A stretch of 64,000 nt of DNA from an uncultured Lachnospiraceae bacterium (GCA_910587765.1 CAJUNR010000002.1:43268-107267), one strand, 5' to 3'. Shown: positions 33,331 through 43,012, counted from the stretch's first letter. The notes: generated from the letters alone by a model not told the origin. Made by a program: numbers and translations.

Positions 33331-35057
33331 TTCGGAAACTGAGCGTGATCTTTACGGCAGGGCAGAAGGTAAAGTTTCTGATTCTTTTTGTACTTTTGTT
33401 TGCGGGATCCGTTCTGGAATTTCTGGGCGTCTCGCTGGTACTGCCCTTTGTGCAGATGGTGATGGAGCCGGAGGGAGAGGGCGTCGTGCTGTCCATATTA
33501 TGGAGCAGGTGGTTTCCCGGATGGTCAGCACGGGAGCGTCTGTTTGTGACGGGACTGCTTCTGGCAGCGGTGTACATTCTGAAAAACGGCTATCTGCTGC
33601 TTTTGAAAGCGGCGGAACTTCGTTTTATTTTTAACAATCGGCTGAGGCTGGCGGGAAGGCTGATGAGGAGTTATATGAAAAAGCCGTATTCTTTTCATCT
33701 GGAAACAAATTCTTCCGAGGTGCTGGAGAGCGTCATTTTTGAAGTCAACAAGCTGTACGATCTGCTTCTGTATGTGATGGAGCTGGTTTCGGACCTCCTG
33801 ATCATCGCCATGATTGTCGCCTTCCTGCTCTGGAAGGATCCTCTGATTACGCTGGTGGTGACGGTGCTTCTGAGTCTGTGTTCGCTGCTGACTTTCTGGT
33901 TCCTGCGCGGACGGACGCAGGCGTACGGAAGGGAGAATCAGATCTACAACGGCCGGATGATTCAGGCGGTCCGTCAGGCGATGGGCGGAATCAAGGAGAT
34001 CAAGCTGACGGCCCGGGAGGGGTATTTTGTCCGCGCTTATGAGGAGAACGGCAGACGGTATGTCTCGAGCCTGAAGAAAAGTCAGTTTTTCCAGTATCTG
34101 CCGAAATATCTGCTGGAAACCGTCTGTGTGTGCGGGATTCTGGGCGTGGTGCTCGCGCGGCTTTTGCTGGGGGCACAGATGGGTTCGCTGGTGCCGCAGT
34201 TGTCCGTCTTCGCGGTGGCGGCTTTTCGGCTGCTTCCCTCGGTCAATCAGGTGAACCGGCTATTCCACGGCATTCTCTTTCTGTCGCCCTCCGTCAATCG
34301 GATCTACGAGGACATTGAGAACGCCGGTCCGGGGCGGAGCAGAAGGATTTCCGGAGAAATATCCGGAGAACTGCGGCCTGCGGACCGGATCTGCCTCAGG
34401 GATGTGTCTTTTGGGTATCCGGGGAGTGGAGAGGACATTCTCTCTCATGTGAATGCGGAGATTCCGCTCGGCAGTTCGGTCGGCTTCGTGGGCAGCTCCG
34501 GGGCGGGCAAGACGACGCTGATCGATCTGCTGCTCGGCCTGCTCAGCCCGGACAGCGGCGGTATCTACTATGGGGATCAGGACATCCGTGATTATCGGGA
34601 GAGCTGGGGACGCAGGCTGGGGTATATTCCGCAGACAATCTATCTGACGGACGACAGCATCCGCCGGAACATCGCGTTTGGCGTTCCGGATTCTCAGATT
34701 GAAGAGGAGAAGGTATGGGAGGCGCTTGAGAAAGCGCAGCTCTCGGATTTTGTCCGCAGCCTGAAAGGGGGGCTGGACGCCAGAATCGGAGAAGCGGGCG
34801 TCCGCCTGTCCGGCGGACAGAGACAGAGGCTCGGCATCGCCCGGGCGCTCTATCGGGAACCGGAGATTCTGGTGATGGATGAGGCGACCTCCGCCCTGGA
34901 TACGGAGACGGAGGAAGCAGTGATGAGGGCGGTGGAGCATCTGCGGGGCCGGTGCACGCTGTTGATGATCGCCCACAGGACCGGTACGCTGAAAGGCTGC
35001 GACCGGGTGTATCGGGTGGAGAATCACGGGCTTCTGGAAATCACGCCCCGCTCGTAA
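33327..35057 (+). CDS. ABC exporter, fused permease and ATPase
   Basis: The protein has 576 residues. Six membrane helices fill about 15-310, then the ATPase domain: Walker A GSSGAGKTT near 389, the signature LSGGQRQR near 495 and Walker B ILVMDEATSAL near 514. It belongs to the MsbA/PglK-type half-exporters that move lipids, lipid-linked sugars or peptides outward. The GTG start overlaps the previous stop and has AGGAGG 8 bases before it. Its operon with the LytTR and DUF3021 genes suggests response-controlled export; the link to the nearby polysaccharide locus is only positional. Confidence 0.93.
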   Translation: MIRKLSVIFTAGQKVKFLILFVLLFAGSVLEFLGVSLVLPFVQMVMEPEGEGVVLSILWSRWFPGWSARERLFVTGLLLAAVYILKNGYLLLLKAAELRFIFNNRLRLAGRLMRSYMKKPYSFHLETNSSEVLESVIFEVNKLYDLLLYVMELVSDLLIIAMIVAFLLWKDPLITLVVTVLLSLCSLLTFWFLRGRTQAYGRENQIYNGRMIQAVRQAMGGIKEIKLTAREGYFVRAYEENGRRYVSSLKKSQFFQYLPKYLLETVCVCGILGVVLARLLLGAQMGSLVPQLSVFAVAAFRLLPSVNQVNRLFHGILFLSPSVNRIYEDIENAGPGRSRRISGEISGELRPADRICLRDVSFGYPGSGEDILSHVNAEIPLGSSVGFVGSSGAGKTTLIDLLLGLLSPDSGGIYYGDQDIRDYRESWGRRLGYIPQTIYLTDDSIRRNIAFGVPDSQIEEEKVWEALEKAQLSDFVRSLKGGLDARIGEAGVRLSGGQRQRLGIARALYREPEILVMDEATSALDTETEEAVMRAVEHLRGRCTLLMIAHRTGTLKGCDRVYRVENHGLLEITPRS

Positions 35058-35228
35058 ACGTTCCGGTTATCCCTGAATGGTTACTGCATCCGGCCATTTC
35101 GGATTGCCTGCGGCGAAGGGCCGGACGTTTGCAGCCGCAACAGGTTCGTACGGTCAGCGCGGTGAAGGCGCAGACCTGCCTGGACGGCTGCGCCGCTCCT
35201 TTAGCATCCGGGGAGCGCGGCAAAGCGG

Positions 35229-36032
35229 TCAGAAGGACAGGATCTCGCCGTCGTCCGGCACATACAGATTTCCGTGATAGTGCATACGGCCTTCCGCGGT
35301 ATAGGTTTCTCTGCGCTGAGCCAGATCTTTGTCCTCCGTATGCCAGAGCACCAGATTGGGAATCCGCAGTTCCTCCGCCAGCCGGCAGGCGTCCGCGACC
35401 GTGCTGTGGTGTTTTTCGTAGGGCTTGAACCGGTCGCGCCGGCTGTACAGGCAGAACGCCTCGTGGAGCAGCCAGTGAGCGCCGGATACAAAGGGGAACA
35501 GGTCTTCGTGATAAGGTTCGTCGCCCGGGAAGGCAAGCTGTACGCCCTGTTCCATGCGGATCCGGTAACCGAACTGTTTTTCCTTCGTGGAGCCGATGTC
35601 AAAGAAGGTGAACCGGTCGCCCAGAATCTCTCTCGTTTCGCCGTTTTCCACGATATGGAAGAGAATGCGTTCATCAAAATGGTCGGTGAATTTCCGGCCT
35701 ACGGTCAGCAGGCAGAGGGTTTTGATCGTTTCCACCAGCTCCCGGTGACAGTAAATATGCAGGTTGCCCGCATAGCTTCCTTTGTTCATGCCGGCGGCGA
35801 TCATCCGGATCATCCACACCATGCCGAGGATGTGGTCGTTGTGGGCGTGGGTGACGAAGATATGGTGAATCTGCTCCAGCGGAATCCGCTGTTTTTCCAG
35901 TGCCAGCAGGATCCCGTTGCCGCCGCCGGCGTCGGTCAGAAAATATTCTCCGCCCTTTTTCATGGCGAAGCAGGTATTGTAGCAGTGGACGGCCTGGGCA
36001 TTCCCGGTGCCGAGTACGATCAGTTTTTCCAT
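35229..36032 (-). CDS. MBL-fold metallo-hydrolase, ribonuclease Z-like
   Basis: The protein has 267 residues. The metal-binding motif THAHNDH is at 61-67, and later ligands are in FPGDEPYHED, LLHEAF and a final LWHTED. This order fits the ribonuclease-Z/arylsulfatase subgroup of metallo-beta-lactamase-fold enzymes. It could process tRNA 3' ends or hydrolyse a small molecule; the protein is shorter than RNase Z (about 305) and lacks an obvious exosite arm, so small-molecule hydrolysis is possible. It is convergent with the ABC exporter gene; the 171 bases between hold only weak hairpins. A GAGG site lies about 10 bases before ATG. Confidence 0.85.
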   Translation of the reverse strand: MEKLIVLGTGNAQAVHCYNTCFAMKKGGEYFLTDAGGGNGILLALEKQRIPLEQIHHIFVTHAHNDHILGMVWMIRMIAAGMNKGSYAGNLHIYCHRELVETIKTLCLLTVGRKFTDHFDERILFHIVENGETREILGDRFTFFDIGSTKEKQFGYRIRMEQGVQLAFPGDEPYHEDLFPFVSGAHWLLHEAFCLYSRRDRFKPYEKHHSTVADACRLAEELRIPNLVLWHTEDKDLAQRRETYTAEGRMHYHGNLYVPDDGEILSF

Positions 36033-36151
36033 GGTTGGGTACCTCGCTCAGAATTTATGACGCCTATATTATAGTGGATTTGATTGGGCGTGTAAAGTTT
36101 TTATCCCCTGCGTTTCCACAGTTTGCGCAGTTCTCGTTACTGTTCAGATCC

Positions 36152-36315
36152 ACGCCGGTTTTCAGACGGATGCGGGCAGATCATCCTGAAAGACCCATTG
36201 AAGGGCGCCGGTCCTTAGGCGCGGTTTTTTTCGCGCCTTAGTACCGCTGCGTCCCTTCATTAAGTGCAAACGGGGTCTGGAAGGATGATCTGCCCGCATC
36301 CGGCGTCCGGGTGGC
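36152..36315. repeat. About 160-bp imperfect palindrome, element A
   Basis: The outer arms at 36168-36186 and 36283-36301 are perfect 19-bp inverted repeats (GGATGCGGGCAGATCATCC). Inside, AGACCC/GGGTCT, AAGGG/CCCTT, CGGT/ACCG and GGCGCG/CGCGCC continue the stem around a T-rich tip. The same sequence lies inverted at 44706-44867, with the outer AT/AT pairs replaced by AC/GT, so pairing is kept. The element lies between divergent genes. The rest of this 528-base gap holds the lipoprotein promoter and nothing else I recognise. Confidence 0.92.
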
Positions 36316-36423
36316 AAGGATGTGAAAAGTAACCGGTTCCCGGCACAGCGTCCTCTCCGTTCTTTCCGTTTATAAACGGCACGAAAAAAGGCCGGAAAAT
36401 AAAATGTGAAAAACCGACGGATT

Positions 36424-36456
36424 TTAGAGAAAGCTTAGAGGATGACCTGCTATGAT
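36424..36456 (+). promoter_or_regulatory. OmpR-type activator site and promoter of the first lipoprotein
   Basis: TTAGAG occurs at 36424 and again 11 bases later at 36435; exactly 10 bases after the second copy comes TATGAT (36451-36456). There is no -35 box. The same arrangement, base for base in spacing, precedes the paralogous lipoprotein at 52793. Confidence 0.7.
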
Positions 36457-36560
36457 ATTTAAGGAAGAGCCGGGAAGCGCTCTGTGCGCGGAAAAGGCCA
36501 GAGAACGGGCCCTGATTTTGGCTGATCCTGACGCACTGAAAAAACAGGAGGGATAAGAAC

Positions 36561-37112
36561 ATGAAGAACATTAAAAAAATGCTGCTCATAACAGGCGCTG
36601 TCATGGTGATGGGGCTGGGACTTACCGGTTGTACCGGGACGAAGGAGAAGGCAGAGGATACCGGGGCCGCTGCGCCGGAGACGGAAGCTCCTGCGGACGG
36701 AGAAAATATGGACAGCGAAGGCGGGCAAAACGCGGATGCGGCCGGTACGGATCAAGAAGATGCGCCTTCTTCCCCGCGCCATATTCCGGATACGGAGGGA
36801 GATCTCCATGGTGAGATTTACGAGATCGGAGATCAGCAGTTTACGGTGACGGAGATTCATACGGAGGAACTGGACGACGGCACCGAACTGGCGGTGATGG
36901 AAACAGAGGATGCAGAGAAGATCACCGTCGTCTATGATGAAAATACGGTATTTCAAAAACAGAAGCTCTGGAACGGCGGCGCGGATCATGAAGAGGAGGA
37001 GGGAACGGCGGCGGACCTTAAAAAAGATCTTACGGCGGAAATGTGGGGAAGCTATGAAGGAGACGTATTCCATGCGACGGCGGTCAGGATCGTGGAGGTG
37101 ATACTGGAATAA
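36561..37112 (+). CDS. Lipoprotein, paralogue of the one at 52793
   Basis: The protein has 183 residues. A lipoprotein signal peptide ends in LTGC (Cys24), followed by an acidic low-complexity linker to about 70. The C-terminal domain (about 80-183) contains ITVVYDENTVFQKQK and SYEGDVFHATAVRIVEV. The second lipoprotein at 52793-53368 has the same pattern (VEVVFDENTYFYLRT, SFEQDIFHADEIRIVKV). Function is not known; a surface-exposed small beta domain is likely. GGAGGG lies 9 bases before ATG. Expression is probably controlled by a response regulator, from the shared promoter design. Confidence 0.85.
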   Translation: MKNIKKMLLITGAVMVMGLGLTGCTGTKEKAEDTGAAAPETEAPADGENMDSEGGQNADAAGTDQEDAPSSPRHIPDTEGDLHGEIYEIGDQQFTVTEIHTEELDDGTELAVMETEDAEKITVVYDENTVFQKQKLWNGGADHEEEEGTAADLKKDLTAEMWGSYEGDVFHATAVRIVEVILE

Positions 37113-37210
37113 CGGGTATCTTTTTTTGTCTTTTTCCGCAGACATTTTTTCTATCTTTTTCGGGTATTCCGTGTTATAATTGGCGCATGGAAAAGGAGGT
37201 GTGCGGGAAA

Positions 37211-38806
37211 GTGGGATTTTATCTGAACCCGTCAGCGGACGGATTTCGGGCAATTTTAAAAAGAGGCATGTATGTAGACAAATCCGAACTGATCGCATAT
37301 ACCAACAGTGTGCTGGAAAGCGACCGAATGCTGACCTGCTTTAGCCGTCCGAGGCGTTTTGGAAAGTCGTTTTCGGCTCAAATGCTTTCCGCATATTATT
37401 CCAGAGGGGCAGATTCCCGAGCCTTATTCGAGAACCTGAAGATAGCGAAAAAGGACAAAAAAGAATTTGCGGCATATCTGAACAGATATGATGTACTGTT
37501 TCTGGATATCACTTCTTTTATCGCCACAGCAGAGAATATCAAAGAGACGGTAAATGATATACAGAAGGAATTGATCGAGGAATTGCGGGAAGCTTTTCCA
37601 GGCCTTATCAAAGAAAATGTAAGGTCCTTGTTCAAGGCGCTTTTGCAGATCCATGCGGGAACAGGCAAAAAATTTTTCATCATTATAGATGAATGGGACG
37701 CATTGTTTCGCGAAGCGAAAGACAATGGGGAAGTGCAGTATGCCTATATACAGTTCCTGCGCAGTCTGTTCAAAAATAACCAGACTTCCCGGATTATCAG
37801 CGGCGCTTACATGGCGGGAATCCTTCCCATCAAGAAATACGGTACACAGTCCGCGCTGACGGATTTCTGTGAGTTTACAATGCTGGAACCAGGCGGTCTG
37901 GCGGAATTTGCAGGCTTTACGGAAAAAGAGGTGGAAGACTTGTGCATAGAGTATGGCCTTGATTTTGAGGAAGCACGCAGATGGTATGACGGCTACCGTT
38001 TCGGCAGGATCGGACATATTTATAATCCGAAATCGATCATGGAGGCCGTCGTGAACCGGAGATTCAGCAATTACTGGACACAGACCGAGACCTATGAATC
38101 GCTGAAAGTTTATATTGATCTGAATTATGACGGGCTTCGGGATGCCATGATCGCCATGCTCGGCGGTCAGAGATGCCGGATCGATACCGGTACTTTTCAG
38201 AATGATCTGACATCGTTGGAGAGCAGGGACGACGTGTTTACGCTTCTTGTCCATCTGGGGTATCTGGCTTATGACAGTACGTCGAAAGAGGTGTTTATTC
38301 CGAACGAAGAAATTCGGGAAGAATTTATCCGCGCCGTAAAAAACGGTAACAGACGGGAGCTTGTCAATGTTATTTTGCGCTCGGAACAATTGCTCGACGC
38401 CACGCTTAGGATGGACGGCGGTACGGTGGCGGATATTCTGGAGGAAGTGCACGATATGGATACGGCTCCGCAATACTACAATAATGAGCAGGCGCTTCGC
38501 TCCGTGGTGGTCATGGCGTATTTGAGCTGTGTGGATCATTATACCAGATTTGAGGAACTGGCAGGAGGCAAGGGGTATTCGGATATTTTGATGCTGCCGA
38601 AACCTGCTTCTGAAAAGCCTGCCCTGCTGATTGAATTAAAATGGGATAAGAGTGCGCAAGAGGCGGTGCTGCAGATGAAAGACAAGGATTATATGAGCGT
38701 TCTGAAAAAATTCCGCTATCAGGGTGAGGTATTGCTTGTAGGCATCAGCTACAGCAGCAGATCGAAAAAACATACCTGTAGAATTGAGAGATCCAGGTTG
38801 TATTAG
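37211..38806 (+). CDS. AAA-ATPase with C-terminal PD-(D/E)XK nuclease (DUF1703-like)
   Basis: The protein has 531 residues. The N-terminal AAA part has a modified Walker A RPRRFGKS (46-53) and Walker B FIIIDEWDAL near 156. The C-terminal nuclease part shows GYSDILML near 455 and LLIELKWD near 475. These genes occur in many copies in gut Clostridia and Bacteroidetes; their function is unproven, with mobile or defence roles suggested. TATAAT ends at 37180, so the ATG at 37187 would be at the transcript start; the GTG at 37211 after AAGGAGGTG gives the family-typical start (V/M-GFYLNPS). A decayed relative lies at 20285-20703. Confidence 0.85.
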   Translation: MGFYLNPSADGFRAILKRGMYVDKSELIAYTNSVLESDRMLTCFSRPRRFGKSFSAQMLSAYYSRGADSRALFENLKIAKKDKKEFAAYLNRYDVLFLDITSFIATAENIKETVNDIQKELIEELREAFPGLIKENVRSLFKALLQIHAGTGKKFFIIIDEWDALFREAKDNGEVQYAYIQFLRSLFKNNQTSRIISGAYMAGILPIKKYGTQSALTDFCEFTMLEPGGLAEFAGFTEKEVEDLCIEYGLDFEEARRWYDGYRFGRIGHIYNPKSIMEAVVNRRFSNYWTQTETYESLKVYIDLNYDGLRDAMIAMLGGQRCRIDTGTFQNDLTSLESRDDVFTLLVHLGYLAYDSTSKEVFIPNEEIREEFIRAVKNGNRRELVNVILRSEQLLDATLRMDGGTVADILEEVHDMDTAPQYYNNEQALRSVVVMAYLSCVDHYTRFEELAGGKGYSDILMLPKPASEKPALLIELKWDKSAQEAVLQMKDKDYMSVLKKFRYQGEVLLVGISYSSRSKKHTCRIERSRLY

Positions 38807-38815
38807 AGAAACACG

Positions 38816-38859
38816 AAAGGACTCCGCGGGTTGCCAAAAAGCGATGCGTAGAGTCCTTT
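38816..38859 (+). terminator. Hairpin after the AAA/nuclease gene
   Basis: AAAGGACTC pairs with GAGTCCTTT across a 26-base loop. No long T-run follows, so it is a weak or rho-assisted terminator. Confidence 0.55.
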
Positions 38860-38898
38860 GCGTTATTTATAGTTATTCACAGGCCGGCAAAAGTATGC

Positions 38899-38927
38899 TT
38901 GTAAAAAAACAGCGAATCATATATAAT
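38899..38927 (+). promoter_or_regulatory. Promoter of gltX
   Basis: TTGTAA (38899-38904), 17 bases and a perfect TATAAT (38922-38927) lie 33 bases before the start codon. No T-box leader fits in this short space. Confidence 0.75.
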
Positions 38928-38960
38928 CGTCATAAGATCGATAGATGAGGAGAGAGAGTT

Positions 38961-40409
38961 ATGTCAAAGGTACGTACAAGATTCGCGCCCAGTCCCACCG
39001 GACGGATGCATGTGGGAAATTTGAGGACGGCGCTGTATGCATATCTGATCGCAAAACATGAGGGCGGGGATTTCCTGCTGCGCATCGAGGATACGGATCA
39101 GGAGCGGCTGGTGGAGGGAGCGGTGGATATTATCTACCGCACGCTTGCGAAGACCGGCCTGATTCACGACGAAGGGCCGGACAAGGACGGTGGCGTGGGA
39201 CCGTATGTGCAGAGCGAGCGGCAGGCGTCCGGCATCTATCTGGAATACGCGAAGAAGCTGATTGAAAAGGGCGAGGCCTACTACTGTTTCTGCGACAGGG
39301 AGCGGCTGGAGAGCTTAAAACAGGAGGTAGCCGGCAAGGAGATCAGCATCTACGACAAGCACTGTCTGCAGCTTTCCAGAGAGGAAGTGGAGGCGAAGCT
39401 GGCGGCGGGCGTGCCGTACGTCATCCGCCAGAACAATCCGCAGACCGGAACGACCACGTTCCATGACGAAATTTACGGAGATATCACGGTAGACAACGCG
39501 GAGCTGGACGACATGATCCTGATCAAATCCGACGGATATCCGACCTACAATTTTGCCAATGTGGTGGACGATCATCTCATGGGCATCACGCATGTGGTGC
39601 GCGGGAACGAGTATCTGTCCTCGTCGCCGAAATACAACCGTCTCTATGAGGCGTTCGGCTGGGAAGTGCCGGTGTATGTGCACTGCCCGCTGATCACGGA
39701 CGAGACGCACAAGAAGCTGAGCAAGCGGTGCGGGCATTCTTCCTATGAAGATCTGATCGAACAGGGCTTTCTGACCGAGGCGGTGGTCAACTTCGTGGCG
39801 CTGCTCGGCTGGTCGCCGGAGGACAATCAGGAGATCGCTTCGCTCGCGGAACTGGTGGAGAAATTTGACTACCGCCACATGAGCAAATCCCCGGCCGTCT
39901 TCGATTACGGCAAATTGAAATGGATGAACGGCGAATATATCAAGGCCATGGATTTTGAGGCGTTTTATGAGAAGGCGCTTCCGATTATGAAGGAAGTCGT
40001 CAGCAGGGACTATGATTTCCGCAAAATCGCGCAGATGGTGAAGACGCGGATCGAGGTGTTTCCGGACATTCGGGAACAGATCGACTTCTTTGAGGCGGTG
40101 CCGGAATACGACGTGTCCATGTATACCCATAAGAAAATGAAGACGAACGCGCAGAGCAGTCTTGCGGTGTTGCAGGAGGTGCTTCCGCTTCTGGAGGCGC
40201 AGGAGGACTACAGCAACGACGCGCTCTACGCGATGCTGAGCGCCTACGTGGCGGAGAAGGGATACAAGAACGGATACGTCATGTGGCCCATCCGTACGGC
40301 GGCGTCCGGGAAGCAGATGACACCGTGCGGCGCGACGGAGATTCTGGAGATTCTGGGAAAAGAGGAATCCATCGCCCGCATTCAAAAGGCAATCGAGAAA
40401 TTAAGCTGA
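38961..40409 (+). CDS. gltX: Glutamyl-tRNA synthetase
   Basis: The protein has 482 residues, normal for bacterial GluRS. The HIGH-type motif is APSPTGRMHVGN (9-20) and the KMSKS-type loop is KKLSKR (251-256). A CxC-x-D-like segment, CFCDRERLE, lies near 108. It charges tRNA-Glu (and perhaps tRNA-Gln, with later amidation). The anticodon-binding part is at the C-terminus. A GGAGAGAG site lies upstream of the start. The downstream helicase gene starts 6 bases after its stop and is probably co-transcribed. Confidence 0.97.
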   Translation: MSKVRTRFAPSPTGRMHVGNLRTALYAYLIAKHEGGDFLLRIEDTDQERLVEGAVDIIYRTLAKTGLIHDEGPDKDGGVGPYVQSERQASGIYLEYAKKLIEKGEAYYCFCDRERLESLKQEVAGKEISIYDKHCLQLSREEVEAKLAAGVPYVIRQNNPQTGTTTFHDEIYGDITVDNAELDDMILIKSDGYPTYNFANVVDDHLMGITHVVRGNEYLSSSPKYNRLYEAFGWEVPVYVHCPLITDETHKKLSKRCGHSSYEDLIEQGFLTEAVVNFVALLGWSPEDNQEIASLAELVEKFDYRHMSKSPAVFDYGKLKWMNGEYIKAMDFEAFYEKALPIMKEVVSRDYDFRKIAQMVKTRIEVFPDIREQIDFFEAVPEYDVSMYTHKKMKTNAQSSLAVLQEVLPLLEAQEDYSNDALYAMLSAYVAEKGYKNGYVMWPIRTAASGKQMTPCGATEILEILGKEESIARIQKAIEKLS

Positions 40410-40415
40410 TCTATT

Positions 40416-42350
40416 ATGAGTTCTTTTACAAAATCACAGAGCATGGCGGTCCGTCATCAGGACGGACCGCTGATGGTCCTCGCAGGCCCGGGTTCGGGCA
40501 AAACTACCGTTGTCACAAGAAGAGTGCAGTATATGGTGCAGGAGTACGGGATTCCGGCGGCTTCGATCCTGGTCATTACCTTTACCAAAGCGGCGGCCTC
40601 GGAGATGAAGGAACGCTTTCTGCGCCTGATGAAGGAAGATCATACGAACGTCTCTTTCGGGACGTTTCATGCGGTCTTTTTCAGTATCCTCAAGCTTGCC
40701 TACGGGTTTACGGCTGGCAATATTCTGCGGGAAGAGGTCCGCTATCAGTATCTGAAAGAGACGGTGGACCGTCTCCGCCTGGAGGTGGACGATGAGAGCG
40801 AATTTCTGTCGGCGGTCTCGGCGGAGATCAGTCTTGTGAAAAATGAGCGCATTTCTCTGGAGCATTATTTTTCCCGGAATTGCTCCGAGGAAATTTTCCG
40901 CGCGGTCTATACGGAATACGAGGAGAAGAAGCGGCGGGCGAGGCTGATCGATTTTGACGATATGCTGCTGTACACCTGGGAGCTTTTGACAAAACGGCCG
41001 GATATTCTGGCGGCCTGGCAGCAGAAATTCCGCTATATCCTGGTGGATGAGTTTCAGGACATCAACCGGCTGCAGTATGATATCCTGAAGCTTCTGGCGG
41101 CGCCGGAGGACAATCTTTTCATTGTCGGCGACGACGATCAGTCCATCTACCGCTTCCGGGGAGCGAAGCCGGAGATCATGCTGAATTTTCAGAACGATTA
41201 TCCGTCGGCGGGGCAGGTGATCTTAAACGACAATTTCCGCTCCACGGAAGAGATTGTGGAGGCGGCGGGCCGGGTGATCCGCTGCAATCAGATGCGTTTT
41301 GCCAAGGACATCAGGGCCAGGGGCGGAGCGGGGAGCCCGGTCCGGGTACTGGAATTTCCCGACCAGCAGCAGGAGTGCGTCTATATACTGAGAGAGCTTC
41401 AGCGGTACCGGGAGCAGGGGAAGGCCTGGTCGGATACGGCGGTGATCTACCGGACCAACACACAGCCGAGGATTCTGCTGCAGAAGCTGATGGAATTTAA
41501 TATCCCCTTCCGGGTGCGGGACCAGATGCCCAATCTCTTCGAGCACTGGATTGCGAAAAATATGTTCTGCTATATCCGCCTGGCCATGGGCTCCCGGCAG
41601 AGGAAGGATCTGCTGCCGGTTCTGAACCGGCCCAAACGTTATCTGAACCGGGAATGTCTGGACGACGAGACCATTTCCTGGGAGCATATGCTGACGTACT
41701 ATCAGGACAAGGGGTATGTGTGCGACCGGATCGAGAAGCTTCAGTACGATCTGAAGATGCTTGCCCGGATGGGGCCTTTCGCGGCGGTCAGCTATATCCG
41801 CCATGTGATCGGATACGACGATTATCTGCGGGAATACGCGCAGTTTCGGCGCATGAAGGACGAAGAACTGTTCGATCTGGTGGCAGAGCTGGAGGAGAGC
41901 GCCAGAGCGTGCCGGACGTATGAGGAATGGTTCGAGTATGTGGACCGCTACCGGGAAGAGATGGAGCAGATGCGCCGCCGTCAGCAGGAGGTGAAGGACG
42001 GCGTACAGCTCACCACCATGCACAGCAGCAAGGGGCTGGAATATGAACAGGTGTTTATACTGGATGCGGCGGAAGGAATTACGCCGTACAAAAAAGCGGT
42101 TCTCGACGCGGATCTGGAGGAGGAGCGGCGGATGTTCTATGTGGCCATGACCCGGGCGAAGAAAGAGCTGACCATCTGCCACGCGAAGAAGCAGGGCAGC
42201 CATGAGCTGGCGCCGTCCCGCTTTCTGCAGGAGCTGCGGGGGATGGAACCGGTTGGAAGGAACAAGGGCAGTCTCCACGCCCGCGCCGGTTTTCAGTCCG
42301 ATGCGGGCGGCGTGAGTGTGAAAAAACGGAACAGGAGAAGAGGAACATGA
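40416..42350 (+). CDS. PcrA/UvrD-like ATP-dependent DNA helicase
   Basis: The protein has 644 residues. Walker A AGPGSGKT is at 23-30, Walker B LVDEFQDIN at about 208-216, DDDQSIYRFRGAKPEI follows, and the late motifs are MHSSKGLEYEQV near 534 and YVAMTRAKKEL near 575. It unwinds DNA 3' to 5' in repair or replication restart. It is somewhat shorter than PcrA (about 720) and ends in a basic tail. No good ribosome site precedes its ATG; translation may depend on gltX. Its stop overlaps the next start as ATGA. Confidence 0.93.
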   Translation: MSSFTKSQSMAVRHQDGPLMVLAGPGSGKTTVVTRRVQYMVQEYGIPAASILVITFTKAAASEMKERFLRLMKEDHTNVSFGTFHAVFFSILKLAYGFTAGNILREEVRYQYLKETVDRLRLEVDDESEFLSAVSAEISLVKNERISLEHYFSRNCSEEIFRAVYTEYEEKKRRARLIDFDDMLLYTWELLTKRPDILAAWQQKFRYILVDEFQDINRLQYDILKLLAAPEDNLFIVGDDDQSIYRFRGAKPEIMLNFQNDYPSAGQVILNDNFRSTEEIVEAAGRVIRCNQMRFAKDIRARGGAGSPVRVLEFPDQQQECVYILRELQRYREQGKAWSDTAVIYRTNTQPRILLQKLMEFNIPFRVRDQMPNLFEHWIAKNMFCYIRLAMGSRQRKDLLPVLNRPKRYLNRECLDDETISWEHMLTYYQDKGYVCDRIEKLQYDLKMLARMGPFAAVSYIRHVIGYDDYLREYAQFRRMKDEELFDLVAELEESARACRTYEEWFEYVDRYREEMEQMRRRQQEVKDGVQLTTMHSSKGLEYEQVFILDAAEGITPYKKAVLDADLEEERRMFYVAMTRAKKELTICHAKKQGSHELAPSRFLQELRGMEPVGRNKGSLHARAGFQSDAGGVSVKKRNRRRGT

Positions 42351-43012
42351 CAGAACAGTATCAGACCGTCTATGAAGGCGGCAGCGGAGAGATTGTGGAG
42401 AAAAAATCCCGTTTTATCGCCACGGTCCGGCCGGTGGAGACCGAAGAGGAAGCGCTTGCGTTTATCGAGGAGATGAAGAAGAAGTACTGGGATGCCAGAC
42501 ACAACTGCTCCGCCTATGTACTGGGGGAGCGGCAGGAGATCATGCGCTGCAGCGACGACGGGGAACCGTCTCAGACGGCGGGGAAACCGATGCTGGAAGT
42601 GCTGACCGGCGCGGGCCTTACGAATACGGCCGTCGTCGTGACGCGCTATTTCGGCGGTACGCTCCTCGGGACCGGTGGGCTGGTGCGGGCATATTCCGCG
42701 GCGGTTCAGGAAGGGCTGAAGAACAGCCGCATCATCACCAAATGCCGGGGGACCCGGCTTTCCGTCGAAACGGATTACAACGGAATCGGGAAGCTTCAAT
42801 ATCTGTTCGGACAGAAGCAGATTCCCATCCTGGATGCGGAGTATACGGAGAAAGTGCGTTTTGCGGTTCTGGTGCCCGTATCCCAGGCGCCGGAGATTAC
42901 GAAAGCCGTCACCGAGGCCACCAGCGGACAGGCGGTGATCGAGGAAAAAGACAGTCTGTATTATGCGGTGGTGGACGGAGCGTACGTATGCTTTCCGCAG
43001 GACGGAGAGTGA
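42347..43012 (+). CDS. YigZ/IMPACT-family protein
   Basis: The protein has 221 residues. The N-terminal IMPACT domain shows KKSRFIATVRPVETEEEALA, ARHNCSAYVLG, DDGEPSQTAGKPML and VTRYFGGTLLGTGGLVRAYS. The C-terminal 70 residues form an EF-G-like fold in relatives. YigZ proteins are linked to translation and stress, but a defined reaction is not established. The start overlaps the helicase stop codon, so the two are coupled. Confidence 0.93.
   Translation: MTEQYQTVYEGGSGEIVEKKSRFIATVRPVETEEEALAFIEEMKKKYWDARHNCSAYVLGERQEIMRCSDDGEPSQTAGKPMLEVLTGAGLTNTAVVVTRYFGGTLLGTGGLVRAYSAAVQEGLKNSRIITKCRGTRLSVETDYNGIGKLQYLFGQKQIPILDAEYTEKVRFAVLVPVSQAPEITKAVTEATSGQAVIEEKDSLYYAVVDGAYVCFPQDGE

Noticed and set aside
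35058..35228. Possible terminator or small RNA between the ABC exporter and MBL genes
   Set aside because: Only a weak interrupted stem (CGCTCC with GGAGCG) without a T-run is visible; no good support for a discrete feature.
36452..36556. A 34-codon open frame as a leader peptide before the first lipoprotein
   Set aside because: Its ATG lies within the -10 box, so it would not be on the transcript.
38807..38960. A possible T-box riboswitch before gltX
   Set aside because: The space is only 154 bases and the promoter lies 33 bases before the start codon, leaving no room for a T-box leader.
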